Shown: positions 4,678-11,442, numbered from the stretch's first letter. The stretch is 11,442 bases of DNA from Atopobium sp. (GCA_015259105.1 JABZGZ010000037.1:1-11442); one strand, 5' to 3'. A program made the numbers and translations. The notes: a model not told the origin generated them from the letters alone.

Positions 4678-6264
4678 ATGAATTGCCCCAACTGCGGAGC
4701 TGAAATTGGCAAGCACGCAAAGTTCTGTTCCAACTGCGGACAGAAGCTTTCGGACGTCGTGGACATCGCTGATGTCGCGGACGTCGAGAAACCCGATGCG
4801 CTCGCCGAGTCTACAGAACCTGCACCAGAAACCGCACCCGACAACTCCATCGCAGCTACCGAGGTTATCGCACCAGCAGAGGCCGACGATTCAGTTGATA
4901 CCGCAACCAACTCAGATGTAGCCGATCCGGATACAACCGTCCTTGCAGAGTACCCAGCAGATGACGAAGACGCGGCTGCTGCAGAAACCTCACTCCTCGA
5001 GGCTACAGCTGACGACTCCTACATCTCCCCAGATGAGGCGCCTACCGTTGTTGCGGGCGCTGGCACCGGCGCTGCCGCTGAACTCGATCCTACCACTGTC
5101 GTTGACCCGGACGCCGTTGCAGACGCCGACCCCACCGTCATCGCAGACCCCAGCGTTGCAGCCGAAGCTGAGCCCACAACCTTTATCAACGACCCTGATC
5201 GTATCAACGTCTTTACCACCGATGACCTTGATTCAACTGCTATTTCGCACTTTGATCCTTCGCAATTCACCGTCGTTTCAAGCGGACCCAGCTCCGTCGA
5301 GCGCAAGCAAACCAAGGACGGCTCGGACGCGCTTCGCAAAGTTGCTTTTGGCCTGCTCGCAGCTGTCCTGGTTGTAGGCGCATTAGCCGTTGCCTGGGTT
5401 TTTCAATCCCATCAAGACGACGCAGCCAAGCGCAGTGCCGTCCAGCAGCGTATTGCCAGCTATCAAGAGCAAATTGAAAGCGTTGACGTCAATCCAAGCA
5501 GCGATAGCAGCCGCGTTGAACTTCTCAACCAGTACGAGAAGCTCGATCAAATTGAAGAGCAAATCACCGGCGACCAGAAAAACGGCCAGTTCCGCCTTCC
5601 TAACGGCACCGATGACTCGGGCGTTAACATCCTAAACAGCTCAATTTCGGATGGGCAGAAGCGCATCCGCGACTGGTTTGAGGCCGATTACAAGCGCAGA
5701 CTTGCTGCAAACAGCTTTAACGATACCGACTCTGCAACCACGCTTGATCTCAAGTCCGTTTCAAACAGGCTTGTTGAGCTGCAGGCTCTTCTCGGCGACA
5801 TAGAGCACGAGAAGGAAATCTGGGGCAATGATACTGGCGCTAATTCAACGTATGATTCATATCATTCTCGCGTTTCCGACCAGATAAAGAAGGGTGAAAG
5901 CCTCAAGTCTGGCGTTACCGAGAAGAACAAAAAAGAGCAAGAGCAGAAGGATAAAGACAAGAAATCCGAGGAAGACCGCAAGAAGGCCCAAAAGTGGGTT
6001 GGCACCTACAGCGGCACCGGCACTGACGGCAAGCCAATGGAGGTTGTCATCCAGAAAGATGGCACAGTTCTTTGGCGCATCGGTGGTCAGCCCGAGGTTC
6101 GTGGCACCTGGACTGGTGACGAGAACAATCTTGAGCTCAGCTTTAATGGCCAAGTCAGCGGCAAGAGCGAGCCGTTTACCCTCTCCTCCACCAACGGTGG
6201 CAGAACCGTTACCATCAGCTCTCAGAGCAGCACTTGGAACACTGACACGCTTTCTAGAAAGTAA
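4678..6264 (+). CDS. Zinc-ribbon, single-pass membrane protein with acidic Thr-motif region
   Basis: This is a 528-residue protein. Domains: a zinc ribbon with C3-x2-C6 and C17-x2-C20 (1-24); a long disordered Ala/Asp/Glu/Thr/Pro region (25-200) with recurring TTVL, TVVA, TTVV, TVIA and TTFI motifs at T86-L89, T123-A126, T139-V142, T153-A156 and T167-I170; a basic stretch; one membrane helix (about 222-243); a charged helical, probably coiled-coil segment (245-440, very Lys/Glu-rich from 414); and a C-terminal beta-rich domain (440-528, WVGTYSGTGTDGKPMEV to the end). By the positive-inside rule the zinc ribbon and Thr region are cytoplasmic and the rest is outside. SD AAGGAG (4665-4670) is 7 nt before the ATG. 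Zinc-ribbon membrane proteins of this build are common in Firmicutes and Actinobacteria, mostly uncharacterised. I infer an envelope-sensing or phosphorylation-regulated role only from the Thr motifs. It has its own promoter and the convergent hairpin at 6293-6335. Confidence 0.88.
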   Translation: MNCPNCGAEIGKHAKFCSNCGQKLSDVVDIADVADVEKPDALAESTEPAPETAPDNSIAATEVIAPAEADDSVDTATNSDVADPDTTVLAEYPADDEDAAAAETSLLEATADDSYISPDEAPTVVAGAGTGAAAELDPTTVVDPDAVADADPTVIADPSVAAEAEPTTFINDPDRINVFTTDDLDSTAISHFDPSQFTVVSSGPSSVERKQTKDGSDALRKVAFGLLAAVLVVGALAVAWVFQSHQDDAAKRSAVQQRIASYQEQIESVDVNPSSDSSRVELLNQYEKLDQIEEQITGDQKNGQFRLPNGTDDSGVNILNSSISDGQKRIRDWFEADYKRRLAANSFNDTDSATTLDLKSVSNRLVELQALLGDIEHEKEIWGNDTGANSTYDSYHSRVSDQIKKGESLKSGVTEKNKKEQEQKDKDKKSEEDRKKAQKWVGTYSGTGTDGKPMEVVIQKDGTVLWRIGGQPEVRGTWTGDENNLELSFNGQVSGKSEPFTLSSTNGGRTVTISSQSSTWNTDTLSRK

Positions 6265-6292
6265 CGCTTGCTAGAAAGTCGCACATCGCAAG

Positions 6293-6335
6293 ACAAAATA
6301 TGGCGAGAAGACCAATCGATCTTCTCGCCTTTTGT
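6293..6335. terminator. Bidirectional hairpin terminator, repeat family copy A
   Basis: GGCGAGAAGA (6302-6311) and TCTTCTCGCC (6320-6329) form a perfect 10-bp stem with loop CCAATCGA. ACAAAA (6293-6298) and TTTTGT (6330-6335) form an outer 6-bp stem after a 3-nt bulge. A-rich left and T-rich right flanks allow termination from both sides, which suits its place between convergent genes (zinc-ribbon protein and EIIA). Bases 6299-6329 are identical to 10915-10945. Confidence 0.85.
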
Positions 6336-6416
6336 TTACGTGAAATGAGCGTTGTTCTACGCAGCTGACACTCTACGCGCCAAGAAGCGTCTCTGCACAC
6401 ATGTTTTTTTCGCCAG

Positions 6417-6752
6417 CTACTTGTTAAGGAGCTTCTCGTACACGTCAATGAAGTCCTCAGCAATGATGCGGAAAGACTCAGCCTGCATAAGCTGATCCTC
6501 GGCGTGGAGCAAGATGAGCGAGAACTCAACATTGCTGTTATCAATTGCGGACTGCTGCAGCATGTTCAGATGCGTGCTATGGCCCTCATTAAAGATCTCT
6601 GTACCAGCAATAATATCTGCACGCGCGCCTTCGATATCGCCCGTTTTTGCCTTCTGGATAGCGCCAATATACATTGACTTTGCCGTTCCAACGGTAGCAA
6701 TAATCTCAAAGGCTGCTTCTTGCGTAGCAGTCATGCCGGCATCTAAATCCAT
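6417..6752 (-). CDS. PTS system lactose/cellobiose-family EIIA component
   Basis: This 111-residue all-helical protein passes phosphate from HPr to EIIB in a lactose/cellobiose/N,N'-diacetylchitobiose-type PTS and works as a trimer in the cytoplasm. The active-site block is FSLILLHAEDQLM, with phospho-accepting H83 and metal-coordinating D86, matching the HAxDHLM motif of LacF and ChbA. The hydrophobic AAFEIIATVGTAKSMYI start is also typical, and the length is standard. The start is the ATG at 6752, preceded by a weak GGGG; a second ATG six codons in has no better SD. It is the last gene of the glycosidase-EIIC-EIIB-EIIA operon, 55 bp after EIIB. The substrate cannot be told from EIIA alone. 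Confidence 0.95.
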   Translation of the reverse strand: MDLDAGMTATQEAAFEIIATVGTAKSMYIGAIQKAKTGDIEGARADIIAGTEIFNEGHSTHLNMLQQSAIDNSNVEFSLILLHAEDQLMQAESFRIIAEDFIDVYEKLLNK

Positions 6753-6807
6753 TTTTACCCCATACTCTTTTCTTGAGCACCTGGGAGCTCAGAAAATCTT
6801 TTGCAGC

Positions 6808-7104
6808 TTATTTAATAAGCTCAAGTGCGTCGTCAAGAATCTTTGCAGCGTTCATCCTGCCGTAATCGACCATAGGAATAACAGCTACAGGAATAGATCC
6901 TGCTGCAGCCTCAACGTCTGCCTTTGCATACGCAATCTGAGGTCCAAGCAAAAAGACGTCTGCGCCGTCAATAAGCTCAAGTGCCTTATTCAGAGGATTT
7001 GCAATAATCTCTACATCCAAACCACGAGAAGCAGCCTCTTTCTGAAGCTTCTGAACAAGCAGACTGGTGGACATTCCGGCGTTGCAAGCAAGTAAGATTT
7101 TCAT
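6808..7104 (-). CDS. PTS system lactose/cellobiose-family EIIB component
   Basis: This 98-residue cytoplasmic protein is phosphorylated on Cys by EIIA and donates the phosphate to the sugar carried by EIIC. The family signature is at the front: KILLACNAGMSTSLLVQKL, with C7 as the phospho-cysteine in the P-loop-like CNAGMSTS. Later parts (DVFLLGPQIAY, PVAVIPMVDYG) match the flavodoxin-like fold of CelA/ChbB. The frame extends upstream to a GTG at 7131, but the true start is the ATG at 7104, with AAAGGAG (7110-7116) 5 nt ahead and the conserved family N-terminus. A 9-bp hairpin precedes it (7121-7150). Confidence 0.96.
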   Translation of the reverse strand: MKILLACNAGMSTSLLVQKLQKEAASRGLDVEIIANPLNKALELIDGADVFLLGPQIAYAKADVEAAAGSIPVAVIPMVDYGRMNAAKILDDALELIK

Positions 7105-7120
7105 GTGATCTCCTTTTGAT

Positions 7121-7150
7121 GAGCCAGCCACCGAATACGATGGCTGGCTT
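7121..7150 (-). promoter_or_regulatory. Intercistronic hairpin between EIIC and EIIB genes
   Basis: AGCCAGCCA (7122-7130) and TGGCTGGCT (7141-7149) pair perfectly around a 10-nt loop, ending 5 nt before the EIIB SD in the transcript. No T-run follows, so it is not a terminator. It could protect or delimit a processed mRNA and so set the ratio of EIIB and EIIA to EIIC. Confidence 0.6.
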
Positions 7151-7180
7151 CAAGTGATACTCAGATTATAAGCTTACAAA

Positions 7181-8620
7181 CTACTCTGCATCCTGAGCGT
7201 TCTCTGCAAGAGCCTCAGCCTGCTTGGCCTGTGCACGCTCGGAAATCTTCATGAATGGCAGGTAAATTGCCATGGCGAGAAGAACCTCGACGACCTGCCA
7301 AATGACAGCACGAACGTCGCCGCCGGTTGCCAGCCAACCACTCAGGAAGACTGGGGTGGTCCAAGGAACCATTGCAACGCAAGGGCTAATCCAACCAAGG
7401 TTGGTAAGCAGGTAGGTCAGACCGATGAACAAATCTGGAACAAGAACAAATGGAATCATCAGAGGAAGGTTAAAGACGATTGGGTAACCGTAAATAACTG
7501 GCTCGTTGATGTTGAAGATACCTGGAAGAAGAGAAAGTGCTGCAACATCTTTGGAAGCCTTGTTCTTAGAGAAGACAAAGGTGTCAAGAAGCAGCATCAG
7601 AGTACAACCAGAACCGCCGATCAGCGCAAAGGTGTTGATGATCTGCATGTTCATGTAGTGGTCCTGAGGAATTGGCTGACCAGCTGCAAAGGTTGCCATG
7701 TTATCAACAATAAGCATGGTCAGGATTGGCTCGATCAGAACACCAGAGATGGTGGACTGGTGAATACCAAGGCAGAAGAGCAGGTTTGCAAAGGTGTAGA
7801 TGATGATGACTGCAAATGGACCAGCATTCATGAGGCCCTTCAGTGGGGCAGAAATGCTTGTTGCAATGATGGTCATAAGGTCAGTTCCTGCGCAAACTGC
7901 AAGAAGAGCAGATGCAATACCAAAGACGGTAAGGGTCAACATCATAGGAATCATGGTGTTAAAAGAATCTGCAACCGCTGGTGGAACGCCCTCACCAAGG
8001 TTGACCTTCAGCTGCTTAACGCTGGAGAGCTTAATGAAGATGGTGGTGGAAAGCAAACCAATGATGATTGCACCAAAGAGGCCGTTAGTACCGGTGAAGG
8101 AAGTGGAGAAAGCACCAGTTACATCAACGCCGGTAACTGCATAGCCAGTTGGCAGGAGCTTAGCAACATCAGCTACAGGAAGCGCAACTGCTGCAGCGGC
8201 TGCGTCAGCGGCGTTAGCTGCGTGAAGAACAGCACCTGCGGTAGCAACAATGCTCTGAGGCATCATGATGATAAGAGCCGCAATACCAATAACAACACAA
8301 GAAATTGCGTTCTCAAAACGCTTGTTACGAGCAAGGCAATAACCAATAATGCCTGCAAGAATAACTGCCGAGAAACTCAGAGTGCCCTGAGCAACAGCTG
8401 CACCCCAAACCTTGAAATTAGCCAGGGTAACTGGGTCGTTTGCAAAGATGAGTGGGAACAGAACGTTGTTGATCAGTACTGCAATACCAGCCAAAATATA
8501 AATTGGGCTGACAGTTGCAAATGCATCGCGCAGGCTCCTCAAGTGAACTTGATTACCTACTTTTGCAGAAACTTCTGCAAATTTATCTAGAAACGATGCT
8601 TGGCCATTATCTTTTGCCAT
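7181..8620 (-). CDS. PTS system lactose/cellobiose-family EIIC permease
   Basis: This 479-residue integral membrane sugar channel moves the sugar across the membrane and presents it to EIIB for phosphorylation. It starts with a cytoplasmic amphipathic segment (FLDKFAEVSAKVGNQVHLRSLRDAF), followed by about ten hydrophobic spans. Family landmarks are VSPIYILAG (about 37-45), LGIHQSTISG with H287, and FNINEPVIYGYPIVFNLP with E373 of the substrate-binding NEP motif. The tail is charged and Ala/Glu/Gln-rich. The start is the ATG at 8620: GAAAGGAG lies 7 nt upstream, and an in-frame TTG two codons earlier is less likely. It is 23 bp after the GH1 stop, so translation may be coupled. An Ala-rich loop at about 131-150 (HAANAADAAAAAVALP) is somewhat long. 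Cellobiose, other beta-glucosides and lactose are all possible substrates. Confidence 0.95.
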   Translation of the reverse strand: MAKDNGQASFLDKFAEVSAKVGNQVHLRSLRDAFATVSPIYILAGIAVLINNVLFPLIFANDPVTLANFKVWGAAVAQGTLSFSAVILAGIIGYCLARNKRFENAISCVVIGIAALIIMMPQSIVATAGAVLHAANAADAAAAAVALPVADVAKLLPTGYAVTGVDVTGAFSTSFTGTNGLFGAIIIGLLSTTIFIKLSSVKQLKVNLGEGVPPAVADSFNTMIPMMLTLTVFGIASALLAVCAGTDLMTIIATSISAPLKGLMNAGPFAVIIIYTFANLLFCLGIHQSTISGVLIEPILTMLIVDNMATFAAGQPIPQDHYMNMQIINTFALIGGSGCTLMLLLDTFVFSKNKASKDVAALSLLPGIFNINEPVIYGYPIVFNLPLMIPFVLVPDLFIGLTYLLTNLGWISPCVAMVPWTTPVFLSGWLATGGDVRAVIWQVVEVLLAMAIYLPFMKISERAQAKQAEALAENAQDAE

Positions 8621-8643
8621 GAGCAAACTCCTTTCACGAGTTT

Positions 8644-10041
8644 CTAGTCAACTATATGTGTAGTGGCAACCTGCTTAAGCCACTCAGCTGATTTCTTAAG
8701 ACGGCGGTTATAGTTATCTTCCAGGTCAACCTCAACAAAGCCGTAACGGTTCTTGAAAGCATTTGCCCAAGACCAGTTATCGATGATGGCCCAGTAGTGA
8801 TAACCACGGCATTTTGCGCCGTCCTGAATTGCACGAGCAATCCACTCAAGATGACGACGGACAAAATCAACACGGTAGTCGTCCTGGATTACGCCGTTTT
8901 CATCTTTCTTAAGATCTTCTCGCTCTACGCCCATGCCATTCTCGGAAACAAACCACTCAAGCTCTGGATACTCATCGCGAACCTTCATGGCAAAGTCGTA
9001 GAGACCCTGTGGGTAAATCTCCCAGCCACGAGAAACATTCATCTCTGCTTCTGGCCAGATATAAGGGTCAGCAAAGTTTGGAATGCCATTCTCATCAGTA
9101 TCTTTTGCAGGAGCCTGAACGCGCTCTGGGTGGTAATAGTTGCAGCCCAGCCAATCCACAACGCCGTCGGCAAGAATAAGCTTGTCCTCGGGGCGAATAG
9201 GCAGGTTAACACCACGGTCCTGCAGCGTATCAATAACATCCTGTGGAAGCTCTCCCTTAGTTACCAGGTCAAGCCACCAGCGAATGTTGACGCCGTCGGT
9301 CATGCGCAGCGCCTCAAGGTCTGCCTCAGATGGATTCTCTTTGGTATATGGCGGTGCAAAGCAGTTAATGAGGCCAATACGAGAGTCCTCAAGCATAAAA
9401 CCTGCTGCTTTTGCGCGGCGGTACTCGCGCACACCAAGCGCGTGAGCAAGTGAAATGTTGTACTGGACAGCACGAGCACGAGAGTAATTCTTTACAAAGG
9501 GGTACCAGCCGCCCAGTGTGTAGCGAACCTCTGGCTCAACAATTGGCTCGTTAAAAGTGAACCAATAGCGGATTTCTTTTCCAAACGTTTCAAAAGCAAT
9601 ACGTGCGTAATGCGCATATGCCTCAACAACCTCACGGGACTCCCAGCCACCGCGGTTGAAGAGGTATTCAGGCATGTCAAAGTGATAGAGGTTTACAAAA
9701 ATCTCAATACCAACCTTCTTAGCAACAGCAAAAAGGTGGTGATAGTACTTCTCGCCCTCTGGATTAAGGTTGCCGTTAATGTCCAGCAAACGACTCCACT
9801 GAATAGAAGTGCGGATGGAATCCAAGCCAAGAGACTTGAGAAGCTGAAGATCTTCTTCCATTCTTTCTGTAAAGTCATTTCCAGCATAGGAGCCAACGCG
9901 ATTGTGGAATGCGTGGATGTCCAGGTTAGACCAGGTATCCCAAAGGTTTGGCAGCTTTCCACCGTCTTGCCATTTACCCTCAGTCTGTGGGCCAGACATT
10001 GACCCACCAAAGAAGAAATTCTCAGGCAACTGATACGACAT
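8644..10041 (-). CDS. Glycoside hydrolase family 1, probable 6-phospho-beta-glycosidase
   Basis: This 465-residue (beta/alpha)8 enzyme retains both GH1 catalytic glutamates: acid/base E165 in FTFNEP and nucleophile E367 in FVSENGMG. Others visible are the QTEGKW N-terminal block with Q19, H120 in NLYHFDMPEYLF, N301-Y302-Y303, and the aglycone/C4-side segment DNWSWANAFKNRYG (421-434). In that segment S424 replaces the Glu of ordinary beta-glucosidases and aligns by eye with Ser428 of Lactococcus 6-phospho-beta-galactosidase, and Y433 with Tyr437. The Lys435 position is Asn431, with Lys one residue earlier, so phosphate binding may differ slightly. It is the first gene of the PTS operon, so it should cleave the phosphorylated sugar after import. 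SD AAAGGA is about 6 nt before the ATG. Phospho-glucosidase versus phospho-galactosidase is not decided. Confidence 0.93.
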   Translation of the reverse strand: MSYQLPENFFFGGSMSGPQTEGKWQDGGKLPNLWDTWSNLDIHAFHNRVGSYAGNDFTERMEEDLQLLKSLGLDSIRTSIQWSRLLDINGNLNPEGEKYYHHLFAVAKKVGIEIFVNLYHFDMPEYLFNRGGWESREVVEAYAHYARIAFETFGKEIRYWFTFNEPIVEPEVRYTLGGWYPFVKNYSRARAVQYNISLAHALGVREYRRAKAAGFMLEDSRIGLINCFAPPYTKENPSEADLEALRMTDGVNIRWWLDLVTKGELPQDVIDTLQDRGVNLPIRPEDKLILADGVVDWLGCNYYHPERVQAPAKDTDENGIPNFADPYIWPEAEMNVSRGWEIYPQGLYDFAMKVRDEYPELEWFVSENGMGVEREDLKKDENGVIQDDYRVDFVRRHLEWIARAIQDGAKCRGYHYWAIIDNWSWANAFKNRYGFVEVDLEDNYNRRLKKSAEWLKQVATTHIVD

Positions 10042-10068
10042 GCCTATCCTTTCTCAAACGTATTAAAC

Positions 10069-10122
10069 CTAACATGTCAACTTTATAAAACAGATATGTT
10101 AGATTTTCTATGTAGTATACTA
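10069..10122. promoter_or_regulatory. Candidate GntR operators in the divergent promoter region
   Basis: CTAACAT (10069-10075) and ATGTTAG (10096-10102) are inverted arms that flank the predicted -10 of the operon. A separate perfect 10-bp palindrome, TAGTATACTA (10113-10122), resembles the GT/TA/AC spacing of HutC-type GntR sites. Both sit in the 132-bp gap between the divergent regulator and operon, where an autoregulated operator is expected. Which one is bound is not known. Confidence 0.5.
10082..10110 (-). promoter_or_regulatory. Probable promoter of the GH1-PTS operon
   Basis: On the minus strand, TAGAAA (complement of 10105-10110), a 17-nt spacer and TATAAA (complement of 10082-10087). 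The start point would fall near 10075, about 34 nt before the GH1 ATG. The CTAACAT inverted repeat brackets the -10. Confidence 0.5.
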
Positions 10123-10173
10123 ATGCAAATCAGATAGAATGCAAAGTAAAATTTTGCTACCTGAGGAGGTGTC

Positions 10174-10893
10174 ATGAATAAGTACGACTTGATTGTTCAG
10201 GATCTTAAAACTGATATTGCTATAGGCACGTATCCTGCTTATTCTCGTCTGCCTTCCGTTGCTCAGCTTTGTGAGCAATATGAGGTGAGCAAAATTACCA
10301 TTAATAAGGCATTAGAAGTTCTTGAACAGCAAGGGCTTATTTTCAGGCGCAAAGGCTCCGGCACTTTTGTCAAAAAGCTGGAAGAAGGAACGCAGATTAA
10401 GCCAAGTAAAGAGGTCTCCGGTCAAATGGAAGGCTTCATGGCTGAGCACGCCGCCCGAGGTGAGCGCGTTAAATCAAAGGTCTACACCTTTGAAGTTGAG
10501 CGGCCCTCTGAATACATTGCTAAAGCTCTTGATATTACTACCGAAGATTTTGTCTATAGAATTGTGCGTGTCAGGCTTGTTGAAGGTGTTTCTCAGGTCA
10601 TCGAGTATACCTACATGCCCATTAGCCTGGTCCCCAATCTTAAAATGGCCCATCTGGAGCACTCAATTTACAACTATATTGAGAGCGAAATTGGGCTTAA
10701 AATTGCCAACGCGCACCGTGTTATCAGGGCAGTTATGCCTACAGAGGTAGAGGCTTCAAGGCTAGAAATTAGTACAGGCGATCCCCTCTTAGAGGTTGAG
10801 CAAATCGGTTATATCGACGATGGTCGTGCGTTTGAATATTCCATCTCGCGACATGCGCATGGCTATGAATTCATGACCATTTCTATGCACTAA
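10174..10893 (+). CDS. GntR/HutC-family transcriptional regulator with UTRA domain
   Basis: This 239-residue protein has an N-terminal winged helix-turn-helix (5-68) with the family pattern SRLPSVAQLCEQYEVSKITINKALEVLEQQGLI and wing RRKGSGTFV, followed by a UTRA effector domain (about 88-235; FVYRIVRVRLVEGVSQVIEYTYMP, then LLEVEQIGYIDDGRAFEYSISRH). UTRA regulators usually bind a phosphorylated sugar that releases or tightens DNA binding. Being divergent from the GH1-PTS operon with 132 bp between, it is most likely that operon's regulator, sensing the imported sugar phosphate. A strong SD (GAGGAGGTG, 10163-10171) precedes the ATG. Repressor versus activator cannot be settled, but repression is the more common mode. 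TATACT at 10116-10121 is a possible -10, inside the palindrome, which would fit autoregulation. Confidence 0.94.
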   Translation: MNKYDLIVQDLKTDIAIGTYPAYSRLPSVAQLCEQYEVSKITINKALEVLEQQGLIFRRKGSGTFVKKLEEGTQIKPSKEVSGQMEGFMAEHAARGERVKSKVYTFEVERPSEYIAKALDITTEDFVYRIVRVRLVEGVSQVIEYTYMPISLVPNLKMAHLEHSIYNYIESEIGLKIANAHRVIRAVMPTEVEASRLEISTGDPLLEVEQIGYIDDGRAFEYSISRHAHGYEFMTISMH

Positions 10894-10909
10894 CCCCTGG
10901 TATAACGTT

Positions 10910-10951
10910 ACAAATATGGCGAGAAGACCAATCGATCTTCTCGCCATTTGT
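10910..10951. terminator. Bidirectional hairpin terminator, repeat family copy B
   Basis: The same 10-bp stem (10918-10927 / 10936-10945) and CCAATCGA loop as copy A, with an outer stem ACAAAT (10910-10915) / ATTTGT (10946-10951) after a 2-nt bulge. The outer arms differ from those of copy A yet still pair. It lies between the convergent GntR and YfcE genes and would terminate both. Confidence 0.85.
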
Positions 10952-10972
10952 TTGCGTGTGAATAACACAGAC

Positions 10973-11442
10973 TTACTCGCCGAGGATGACGTGCCTGAAC
11001 TCGCCGTCCTCGTAGATTCCGCAGCTATGGGTGCCATCTTTTGGAATGCCCACGGAACCTGGGTTGAACACGGTGACCTCAGGGTGGTCAGCGCTTTGCA
11101 TGTTAACTTTTCTGTGCGTGTGACCGTACACAAACGCGTCCATACTTGGCGTCTGAGGCCATTTATCAACGCTGTTATGAATACCAGGGCCAAAAACGTG
11201 GCCGTGCGTAAAGAAAATGGTGAACTGCTTGCCCGTCTTGGGGTCTTTGTCAAACAAGATGTTGTAATCAGCCATGCAAGGGAAGTCCAGGACCATTTGG
11301 TCAACCTCTGCCTCGCAATTTCCGCGGACCGCAATAACCTTATCGGAAATGCTATTCAGCATCTCAATGACGCGCTTTGGTGCATAATCTGCAGGAAGAT
11401 CGTTGCGAGGTCCATGATAGAGCAGATCTCCCAGAAGCAAAA
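10973..11442 (-). CDS. yfcE: YfcE-type metallophosphodiesterase (5' end outside window)
   Basis: The visible 155-156 residues are most of a YfcE/MJ0936-type calcineurin-like phosphoesterase (E. coli YfcE is 184 residues). The fragment opens with LLLGDLLYHGPRN, carrying a metal-bridging Asp, then YAPKRVIEMLN, VIAVRGNCEAEVDQM (catalytic Asn), FFTHGHVFGP, FVYGHTHRKV with the last metal-binding His residues, and FNPGSVGIPK. Only the first beta-strand with its DxH motif should be missing. The apparent start, a TTG at 11440, is simply where the window cuts the frame. Enzymes of this group are Mn-dependent phosphodiesterases active on artificial substrates; the cellular substrate is not known. Family identity with E. 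coli YfcE is strong (HGPRN, YAP, RGNC, FGP, NPGSV). It ends at the shared hairpin at 10910-10951. Confidence 0.93.
   Translation of the reverse strand, partial: LLLGDLLYHGPRNDLPADYAPKRVIEMLNSISDKVIAVRGNCEAEVDQMVLDFPCMADYNILFDKDPKTGKQFTIFFTHGHVFGPGIHNSVDKWPQTPSMDAFVYGHTHRKVNMQSADHPEVTVFNPGSVGIPKDGTHSCGIYEDGEFRHVILGE

Noticed and set aside
6514..7095. A 193-codon plus-strand frame across EIIA and EIIB
   Set aside because: It overlaps two certain PTS genes on the other strand, and its Cys/Ser-rich content is typical of antisense reading.
7658..8590. A 310-codon open frame antisense to the EIIC gene
   Set aside because: It is rich in Cys, Asn and Lys in an unnatural way, overlaps a clear permease gene fully and resembles no protein family; a shadow of EIIC codon use.
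893..10951. GCGAGAAG as a DNA uptake word
   Set aside because: The string also occurs in coding DNA (for example near 1693, 4074 and 7274), where common Arg, Glu and Lys codons explain it; only the intergenic hairpins stand out.
10789..11334. A 181-codon minus-strand frame over yfcE and the gntR end
   Set aside because: It overlaps the well-conserved YfcE frame and crosses the shared terminator hairpin; its Ser/Thr/Arg-rich content has no recognisable domain.

Overview
The window looks like part of a chromosome from a moderate-GC, Gram-positive-type bacterium that lives by fermentation. Clues are an LPXTG (sortase-anchored) surface protein, a lactose/cellobiose-family PTS with separate EIIA, EIIB and EIIC proteins, strong AGGAGG-like ribosome binding sites, intrinsic terminators and a UTRA-type GntR regulator. 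The gene set and protein style fit Coriobacteriia (Atopobium/Lancefieldella/Olsenella-like). That placement is inference from protein resemblance remembered by eye, not from a search.

Layout. 1-883 (+): the 3' end of an autoinducer-2 kinase gene (lsrK) and a small cupin gene, closed by a strong terminator. 884-1293: a 410-bp convergent spacer with hairpins and a short coding-like relic. 1294-1725 (-): dps, behind a prominent palindromic operator. 1929-2999 (-): a sortase-anchored protein with 18-bp tandem repeats in its wall-spanning linker. 3000-3497: an AT-rich divergent spacer that seems to hold a tiny self-contained transcription unit (promoter, 13-codon ORF, terminator) ahead of the asnA promoter. 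3498-4499 (+): asnA, ammonia-dependent asparagine synthetase. 4678-6264 (+): a zinc-ribbon, acidic, single-pass membrane protein with an outer beta-rich domain. 6417-10041 (-): a beta-glucoside-type operon in the order GH1 glycosidase, EIIC, EIIB, EIIA. 10174-10893 (+): its divergent GntR/UTRA regulator. 10973-11442 (-): YfcE-type phosphodiesterase, running off the window edge.

How the parts work together. EIIA, EIIB and EIIC would import and phosphorylate a beta-linked disaccharide or glucoside, the GH1 enzyme would cleave the phosphorylated product inside the cell, and the divergently transcribed GntR protein probably senses a sugar phosphate and controls the shared 132-bp promoter region. 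The AI-2 kinase and cupin appear to be the end of a separate Lsr-like uptake or processing operon.

The most unusual signals lie between genes. A hairpin with a 31-nt identical core occurs at 6293-6335 and 10910-10951, both between convergent genes. Each copy has its own complementary A/T-rich flanks, and a diverged relative lies in the third convergent spacer near 893-953. Other signals worth checking are the two-site palindromic operator of dps, the mini-transcription unit upstream of asnA, and a series of acidic-flanked Thr motifs in the zinc-ribbon protein.
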